This document shows positions 56,801-64,000 of a DNA stretch of 64,000 bases, one piece after another. The position numbers and the translations under genes were made by a program. Source of the DNA: Lumbricus rubellus (taxonomy: Eukaryota; Annelida; Clitellata; Crassiclitellata; Lumbricidae); assembly GCA_945859605.1 (NCBI GenBank), contig OX243814.1, positions 44,286,005 to 44,350,004 on the forward strand. The letters are read 5' to 3'. The notes under the pieces are model-generated. The model had not been told where the DNA came from. It made no database searches and saw only the letters and a list, made by a program, of their open reading frames with translations. How positions within the stretch are numbered: the first letter of the stretch is position 1; the number at the start of each line of letters is the position of its first letter.

Positions 56801-59800
56801 ATGAGTGGATGCAGAATAAAGTGAAGAAATTCTCACTTTGGTTTTAGTAGCGTTGGTCCAAACACGATTCCAAGATTTGTTGCAGACATCTGATTGACTT
56901 CGTGATTCTTAGCAACTCTAAACGAAACATAAATAAATAGTGCTTGATGAACTACGATTCTAGAAACTCTAAAACATAGCACACAATGAAAAGGCGAATT
57001 TGTGATTCATTAAAATTTAAACAATTTAAACAAAAAGATCACATAAATATTTGAAAAATGGATTACTCATCAACACCATCAAATAAAAATGAGTTTCATA
57101 TAATTATACTGATGAGAATGATGACAACGATGATGATGATTTACAACTAGTTTGTTTAAAGCAACCATCAGCTATAACAGTGGTGCAATTTGAGTATATG
57201 AAACTAGTTCCTTTTCCTGTCATTCAGAAGTCACAGATTAGCCTCAAAATCTCATGCTTACTCATCAAATACCAGAAGAAAGATGCTTCTTGAAGTGGTG
57301 CAATAAAAACAAGAAGTAAGCAATCAATAAAAACAAGAAGCGAGCAATGCTACAACCAACCTGTTTAGATGGTACATACAACCAACCTGTTTAGGTGGTA
57401 CATACAACCAACCTGTTTAGGTGGTCCACACAACCAACCTGTTTAGGTGGTACATACAACCAACCTGTTTAGGTGGTACATACAACCAACCTGTTTAGGT
57501 GGTACATAAGGATGTTGCAGGTTTTGTGGTGAGCAGGCGGCAGCTGTTCAATGAGTTGACTGAGAGATGACAAGAGCTGACCAAGACCTTGACCATGAAC
57601 TTCATCCTACACAAGTACACAAGTACACATCGTTAGGCATCAATGTAAAACATGGTCATGAATTCATCTCGACATCACGAGTGACATTTACCGTGCTGTA
57701 AGCAGTAACAAAATCTTTCATTATAACTACAGAATTTAATCATACAAATGCAATGTGTTATGATGTGTTCAGCGCATCATTAGGTATGAATATATATATA
57801 TATATAATTATATATTATATTTATATGCATATAATTGTAATAAATCAAATGAATGAACTCAGCAGAGTTGAACGAACCTTTGCGAGCTGCATGAAGTCGA
57901 GATACAGCCGATAGGTCAGCAATGGCTCTGGCAACTACAACAACCACGACATGAAATAAACGGCAAATCTCAATGCAATTAAACATAAATTTATACGCCT
58001 ATATCATCAACTTCAGCAAAACTAAAGTTACAGTGTCCAATCACTCAGCAAAGAAAGGTCAAAGAACTGATGCCGTCGTTGCAAAACAACTAAACCTAGA
58101 AGCATCTTCACACTGAAGTGGAATATTGAGCAGATTGAAGGACTCTCCAGCAAGGAATGACTGAGACAAAGGCACGCAACACATGGAGAAAATGAAAGAT
58201 GAACGCAATTAGATCTATTTTAAATGCAGCATGCTCTTGCAACTTTGTTCCTCTCATATAGAGCTAGATATATGCCAGTTGAGATTGAGAGAGAGCGAGA
58301 GAGACAGACATACAGACAGACAGACAGACGGAGAGGCAGACAGACATATACAAACATAGACAGAGACAGAAACACGCACACACTCGCAGGCACACACAGA
58401 GAGTTTTTTTTAATAGATTCAATTAACCTGACGTAGGTAGAGCTTGAGAACATTAGCAATGACGTTTGGAGGTTGGTCGCTAAGATCTTCTTCAGTGTCA
58501 AAACTATGACAGAGTTGTTCCACCCGCGATTTCACACCCGATATTCGATAAATTCCCTTTTAAAAATAACAGAAGAAAATAATTAATACTCAGTCATTTC
58601 AACAACTAACACTATCCCAAAAGTCACTCAAACTAAACTAAATGCCTGGTTCGTATTTCTCTCTGTTAAAAGGTCACTGGAATTTAAGAATGTGGCATAC
58701 TTTTAAATACTCATTTCAAGAGAGAACCTTGCATTGGCACGCTGCCTCTCTTCAAGCAAATCCCAGTGCTGCACTAAATCATCAGACATCTCAACACACT
58801 AAATTGAAATACATAACTACTCAATACTACAGTAAATTACAATACATTATTCAGCACATAAATATTTTACCAAATATCAAATTAGCAACACAGCAACTTC
58901 TCCATCTCAATCCGACAACACGTCGATACATAAGTAGACTCTTCTTTGTCAAGCGTAGACTCTGTAACCAGCTTCCCAGTAGTCTTTTCATCCTGTGTTA
59001 GCCTATGGGCCCCAAGCAAAATCTCACTATTTCTAAACTCGTATACCGCCCAGTACAAATTCTTTGAAGATAATAACAGATACTATAAAAGATAATAATT
59101 TAGATTCTTATTTACATTTCTGGCTGCAAAGACATCCTTGGTACAAGATGACTGCAACTAAAATCCCTAAAATCATCGATTAATTCTTTTACCATAATAA
59201 CATATTGTCACAGATAATAATTTACATTGTTATTCACAATTTTGGGGTTGCTAAGAAATCCTTGGCATAAGATGACAGAAAAGGGTAAGTACCTTGATAT
59301 CAAGGCCACGGCTGTCGATCTCTTGAATGCACTTGGTGATGATAAAAGGCACTTCGTGGAGGGTAGAGTCTAGTGGTAGGGACACTGCGGCTCTAACCAA
59401 GTCATGCTGGTGGTCAGTGCACGATAACCTCAGAATTTCCAGGCACTTCTTGTGGCTTGCAATGCCACACTAACCAACCAAAAAACACCAAAGAATCGAA
59501 ATTTAGACTACATGAATACATAGAATATACAAGAGAGACTGTGTAGTGTCTATCCATGAACTGAAGATTTTTTTATCAGCAATAAACATTATGCTGTGAT
59601 CGTGAAGTCCTTAAACAAGAGTGGGCACTTACCTCTGGAGCATTGGCACCTAATTTATTACTACTGCTCTTTGGACAATAACAAATTTCTTTGCATTAAA
59701 GAACTAACGATACGCAAAATGAAACTGAAAAATTTAGAAACCTCTATAATAAATACCTATGTCCTTTATTTCCTGCTTTGCACATTTCTCATGCTACTAC

Positions 59801-62800
59801 TCTCAAAACCTCACCCTGACAACTGTGTTTAGCCCCTCCTGCAAAAATATCTGCAAGCGCCCATGCATGCTGTAACAATAAGAACACTAAACAGAGGCAC
59901 TCTCAATCCCAGCACAGCCACATAAAACTGTCTTAAGTTGAGAGAGGAATGCACGAGAAGATATAAACACTGCTACGGAAAAATGAAGATTCCAACTTTA
60001 AATAAAGTCAATTGTGTACGAACGAATAATTTCCCCCTCGCGAATCTCACCTTTTCGCACTCGGCTCCCTGCAGGTAGATAAGGTTGTCGCACTGGGCGC
60101 ATTTCGACGGCGTTCTCAGCTTCCGAAACAAGTGCGACTGCGCATCCAGTGACAGACGCGCACCACGAAAAGTTGCCGGAGCCTCATCACAAAGATCATG
60201 CTCTGCAACATCAACCAATCATTGTCTAAAACAGTCCTTCGCTACTGCTGCAGCAGAAAAAGCCATTCCCAGCAAAGTCTAATGTCATATCAGCTACTGA
60301 CATTCGGATGCATGCAGGAGACTTTAACAAATGATCAATTTCAAATGACGTGAAAGACTTCACACATGATCAATTTCACTATAAGTCAATCGTGTGTGGT
60401 CAATTGACGCATGATCAACCTCACATGATTGTTTCACACGATCAACTCAAAACGATACATCACATTTAACCATGGAAAGCGAGGCACAATCTCCCAGCAT
60501 TCCAGAGAATGCTGACAATAGAGTATACTTACTGGAGTGGTCTTCATCAATGCCCTGCGCCATCAGTTCTGCCATGGAGCTGCTCGTGATGATCTTTCGA
60601 CGGTTGTGCTGGTAAGGACTGGTCGTAGGAGACGATTCCAACGACATTGAACTTCCACCGCTCATGCTGTCGCTGTCTTCACCTTTCGACAGACCGGATG
60701 AATGTGTCTTCGACAGTTCTGTTACAGACAAAGAAAAATGGAATGAATAAAAGTATCGTACGTATGTTTTTTCAAGATATGTCTCAGAACTTACATCTTC
60801 TCGTCAGCTTTAAAACATCTGATAGATGATTCATCTCTTGCGTCTTAAACCCAAGCCCTATTGAGGATTTTTAAAAATTAAAAGTCGCTTTAAAACTATT
60901 TTAATACCACCTGTATCAGATTGTTTGGTGTCTCACTGTCTTAGTACCATAATGTATCACTAGCAGCTCTTCATGTGGTGACTGGCTAACTGTGCCTCAG
61001 GTTCGCATACATTTCTGTTAAATGCTCATTAAATTATTTGCAGCAGAAATAGTAGTAGTATTAGTAGCAGCAATAAAAGAAAATATACCAGAATCTCATA
61101 ACACAATGCAATATCTAAAACATTATTATGCATGACATCTTGGCAAGAGATCGCAGATTTACTTCGGTTAAATCATAAAAAGAGGAAGGTCAAAAGCTGT
61201 ACGCTGATGAAAGTCTCAATACCTCACAGAGAAAGGCTCTATAGCATAGAAGATGAATGAGAAAAAACATCCATTCGTGTTGCAATGTTTTAAGCTTAAT
61301 TAAAATCAGATTCCTATAAATAAGTGTTGCAGCAGAATTTGCATCATAATTAAGCACATTAATTATCATAAGGCTCTGGAGTAATTTCCTTTCAATGGCA
61401 AATATAAGTGCTCAGTATAAAATAAGCAGCTAAGATTTCACGTAGAAATTCACCTCTGCTATAATTCAACGCAAAATTTATGCAAAACATATGCCCTGAT
61501 TTATTAATGCAAAATGACAAAGAGAATCAGACTTGTAATGTCTTTCTCAATACAATACAAAACAATGATACAATAAAACCACAGTTTGATATCGTCCTTT
61601 CTACAAAGCTCAGAAGTGCCCACGTCTCGACCGCACAACTGCAATTATCTTGCAGAGCAATTCTATGAGTGAAGGACTTGCTCAAGGTCCCTACACAGAC
61701 GGGGATCGAACCCAAACTCTCCGTGTTACAGGTCGACCGCTCTAACCAATTGGCCATCATGTCTCTATTAAATTTTGAATAGCTCTAAACTGATGAAACG
61801 TGAAATACCGACCTTGGTGGCTGTGTACGCTGTCCGTCTGATTGTCATTTGGATCAGATGACCTAAGAAGAAACCATTCTGAGCTGCCTTTATCTCTGTG
61901 CGATAATAAACACTATTAACACATAACTGATTACACAGATAAAAATTAATTTAACTAATTACACAAATAAAAATGAATTTAATTCACCGTGCAATTAATA
62001 CTGACTTGTCTTGCGCATTCATTGTAAGATTTGATACAGTTCCCTTTCAAGAGACCTACTCAGCTTTTTGTTCCTTACACAAACTCCCTAAAACCATAAA
62101 CTACACATGCTATCAACTTTACAAGCTTACGCTGTAACTGGCAACACATTCATCCTATTCAGAGTCTTCATAATCCACTTAACATGCTTCACAAGGCGGC
62201 TTATGTATTGGTATTTCACCTCAAACCACCTGGGTTTTAATCCTGAGCTTTTCATATGAAAATCAACACAGATCATAACACTATGATAAACATAAACATT
62301 GCCCATAAACTTGAAGGTCATCATCTTCTCCGATCCTCAACTCTTATACACAAATTTAAAACACCACACTAAACTAAATTACAATTTTACTAGTAGGATC
62401 AAGTACTTAACAACAGTTTAGCACAAACAATACTACCTTATGATCATCATATTTCTGTATTACTTTACTGTACAAACAGTATCTATCTGGTAACTGCACT
62501 CATTTATTCCCGTGACGAAAAGCAGCATTTGTGGATAAGCTTTAGAGTAAAGTTTTAGATATGGTACAATATAAACCCAATGATCATGATACAATTACTG
62601 CACAGATTAATTAACTAATTACTTGCCATTCAAAAATTAAAATTAAAATTCAACTACAAGCAAAGTTCAGCAAAAGACTTACTTGATGTTGATGGCATAT
62701 GGTTCAAAGACGTAGGTGCGCGCCTGAGCAAGTGCGTATTCGGACACCTGAAGCTGGTTGATGTAGTCGAGGTAGTGAGATCCTTCCTCATACTGCTCGC

Positions 62801-63751
62801 TACTGTAGTGTAGCGTCTGGAACTGCTGTGGGATCGTCTCCGTGATGGCATTCATCAGTTTAAAGTAACCGCTCGTTGTCTTTGGAAAAACGAACAAACA
62901 ACGTGCAATGACATTTACAACGCAAAAATACTAATCACAATCATCATAATTTTTATGATTTCCACTAGTGAACAATGATACCATCACATCACCCAAGAGT
63001 AATATTTATGTACACATATACATAATAGTAAATGCACAAAACAATATTTACAACGCAAAAATACTAATCACAATTATCATAATTTTTATCATTTCCATTA
63101 TCGTAAAATGGTACCATCGCATCACCCAACAAAGTAATATTTATGTACACATATACATAATAGTAAATGCACTGTATAAAACAATATTTACGCTAGATAT
63201 GTAGCAGTAATATCAACAATTTATATGAAACTAGATACAATTTACATAACAACATATACAATATAGCAACATACATTTATAACAATGCTCAAAATAAACA
63301 TAAAAATAGCTACAATACGAAACAATATTTATCACACACTTAGCAATATATACAATATTCTTATTTATAGTTGTACCTAAGTTTACATAGTAATCATCAT
63401 TTTCAAAAGCACCTTTCTTTTTAATAACTCTCATTGATAGGCCCATTTTACTGAAATAACACAAATATACCCATACTCTTTTCCATTCCATTTTTCATTC
63501 CTGAGACATAATTACTACCATGAAAGTCTATCTGCAAGCATTGCTTGACTCTTAAACTTGCCAGAGCAAACAGGTATTTCCTGCTTTCAGCTACACTAGC
63601 TATTCCTGCTCACCCTAGCTATAAAATGAATAGTTTTTAATAACCAGTGAAAAGCTCTGTGACACTGATGATCATGTTAAAATGACTGTACCTCTTTCAG
63701 AACAGCATCACTCGCAACAAGCAACTCCCGTGCAGCGTGAAGCACTTGACA
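53752..63751 (-). CDS. RhoGAP of the ARHGAP29/ARHGAP45/GMIP type (C-terminal part, 5' end outside window)
   Basis: Fifteen exons join in frame into 573 residues plus stop: 63692-63751, 62683-62879, 61813-61862, 60533-60718, 60051-60202, 59293-59469, 58428-58556, 57878-57934, 57491-57606, 56837-56917, 56517-56598, 55542-55644, 54885-54927, 54458-54521, 53752-53976. Order of domains: the end of an F-BAR-type coiled region (first two exons), a Ser-rich linker, a C1 zinc finger with every His/Cys ligand (HLFRKLRTPSKCAQC ... HKKC), then a RhoGAP domain with arginine finger in GIYRISG and the blocks NVLKLYLRQLPEPLLTYRLY and NLGIVFGPTLLKP. F-BAR + C1 + RhoGAP is specific to this family, which inactivates Rho GTPases near membranes and the actin cortex. 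Invertebrates usually have one pre-duplication copy, so no single human symbol is given. The last exon runs into a transposon that supplies the stop. Confidence 0.92.
56270..56520 (-). repeat. 36-bp minisatellite carrying copies of a RhoGAP gene donor
   Basis: About six copies of ttagagtgaatttctattca + ccttacctatcttata. On the coding strand each holds AG|GTGAATAGAAATTCAC, matching the donor of the exon at 56517-56598 (CAG|gtgaatagaaattcac). The unit contains the palindrome GTGAAT-agaa-ATTCAC. Confidence 0.9.
57352..57506 (-). repeat. 26-bp minisatellite spanning a RhoGAP exon end and donor
   Basis: About five to six copies of caaccaacctgtttaggt + ggtacata. On the coding strand each is TATGTACCACCTAAACAG|GTTGGTTG, the last 18 coding bases of the exon 57491-57606 plus 8 intron bases. 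Confidence 0.92.
58280..58405. repeat. Purine/CAGA-rich simple repeat in RhoGAP intron
   Basis: (gagaga)n, (cagacaga)n and (acac)n stretches. A (TA)n tract is at 57785-57835. Confidence 0.75.
61525..61765 (-). mobile_element. tRNA-derived SINE (third head type)
   Basis: The minus strand reads ATGGCCAATTGGTTAGAGCG (A box) and GGGTTCGATCCCC (B box), a near-perfect tRNA promoter, then a body and a (TTGTAT)-type tail at 61545-61570. In an intron of the RhoGAP gene, in sense. It does not fold as an intact tRNA gene. Confidence 0.75.
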
Positions 63752-63881
63752 CTGGAAAAAAGAACATATAAGAAAATAGCAAATTAGGAAATGGTACACT
63801 GCGAAACAGTAAGAACATGGTACATTAGGAAATTGTGAACTGGAACACAACGTTGTTAATTTGCATTATGAAATTGTACTT

Positions 63882-64000
63882 AGGCACTTGCTTCTACCAT
63901 CTTCGTCAGATTCGCTCGGTGCGTCGCTCTCTTACAACTAAAGCCGTCACTACTCTGATGCATGCATTTATTTGCACAAGAGTTGACTATGGCAGTGCCA
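63882..64000 (+). mobile_element. Non-LTR retrotransposon reverse-transcriptase fragment (CR1/L2-like), cut by window end
   Basis: The frame from about 63882 reads LGTCFYHLRQIRSVRRSLTT then TLMHAFICTRVDYGSA. This is the thumb-side signature of CR1/L2/Jockey reverse transcriptases (CFYHLRQLR...LVHAFVxSRVDYCN). The fragment continues beyond base 64000. It lies in an intron of, or upstream in, the RhoGAP gene. Confidence 0.75.

Larger units (their letters stand above)
54000..63691. other. RhoGAP gene introns without recognised content
   Basis: Apart from the arrays and SINEs listed, introns at 53977-54457, 54522-54884, 54928-55541, 55645-56269, 58557-59292, 59470-60050, 60203-60532, 60719-61524, 61863-62682 and 62880-63691 look like plain AT-rich sequence. 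A 60-70 bp segment around 62900-63070 (atttacaacgcaaaaatact) is repeated once in tandem about 130 bp apart. Confidence 0.5.

Noticed and set aside
58642..59001. 119-residue plus-strand ORF
   Set aside because: Lies in a RhoGAP intron; no recognisable domain, and its composition is that of AT-rich intron sequence.
61670..61760. Possible tRNA gene (good A and B boxes)
   Set aside because: No acceptor stem or anticodon arm pairing; it is the head of a SINE with a tail.

Overview
This is eukaryotic nuclear DNA from an intron-rich, AT-rich, ciliated metazoan, probably a marine invertebrate. There are no bacterial operons, ribosome-binding sites or CRISPR arrays. Three conserved animal genes are split into about 77 coding exons with GT-AG introns of a few hundred bases to 2 kb. 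I rebuilt the exons by hand from splice sites, reading frame and remembered human orthologues. The phases of the joined exons agree across each gene. I cannot name the species. Minisatellites that sit on 5' splice sites recall the 'mirage' minisatellites I remember being described in amphioxus, but that is weak evidence and from memory.

Layout. (1) About 1-33,670, minus strand: CFAP74, the axonemal central-pair (C1d projection) protein. 41 coding exons encode about 1,701 residues, with the 3' end beyond base 1. (2) 33,668-33,974: a 307-bp head-to-head interval, likely a bidirectional promoter. (3) 33,975-47,720, plus strand: DDX10/Dbp4, a nucleolar DEAD-box helicase of ribosome biogenesis. 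21 exons encode about 739 residues and all helicase motifs are present. (4) 47,721-53,751: intergenic DNA and 3' UTRs, full of repeats and TTAA-type DNA transposons. (5) 53,752-63,751, minus strand: the C-terminal 573 residues (F-BAR end, C1, RhoGAP) of an ARHGAP29/ARHGAP45/GMIP-type RhoGAP. Its 5' end lies beyond the window. (6) 63,882-64,000: a non-LTR retrotransposon reverse-transcriptase fragment.

The genes do not form a pathway. CFAP74 and DDX10 are divergent; DDX10 and the RhoGAP are convergent.

The most unusual feature is in the non-coding DNA. At least seven minisatellites begin at or span an exon 3' end plus its 5' splice site, so an intron can carry several to more than ten near-copies of its own donor. 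None spans an acceptor. Other notable items are three elements with perfect 8-bp target duplications (hAT-like), six TTAACCC-type (piggyBac-like) elements, one of which supplies the last codons and stop of the RhoGAP gene, a 12-nt microexon, a GC-AG intron, and several SINE and LINE families.
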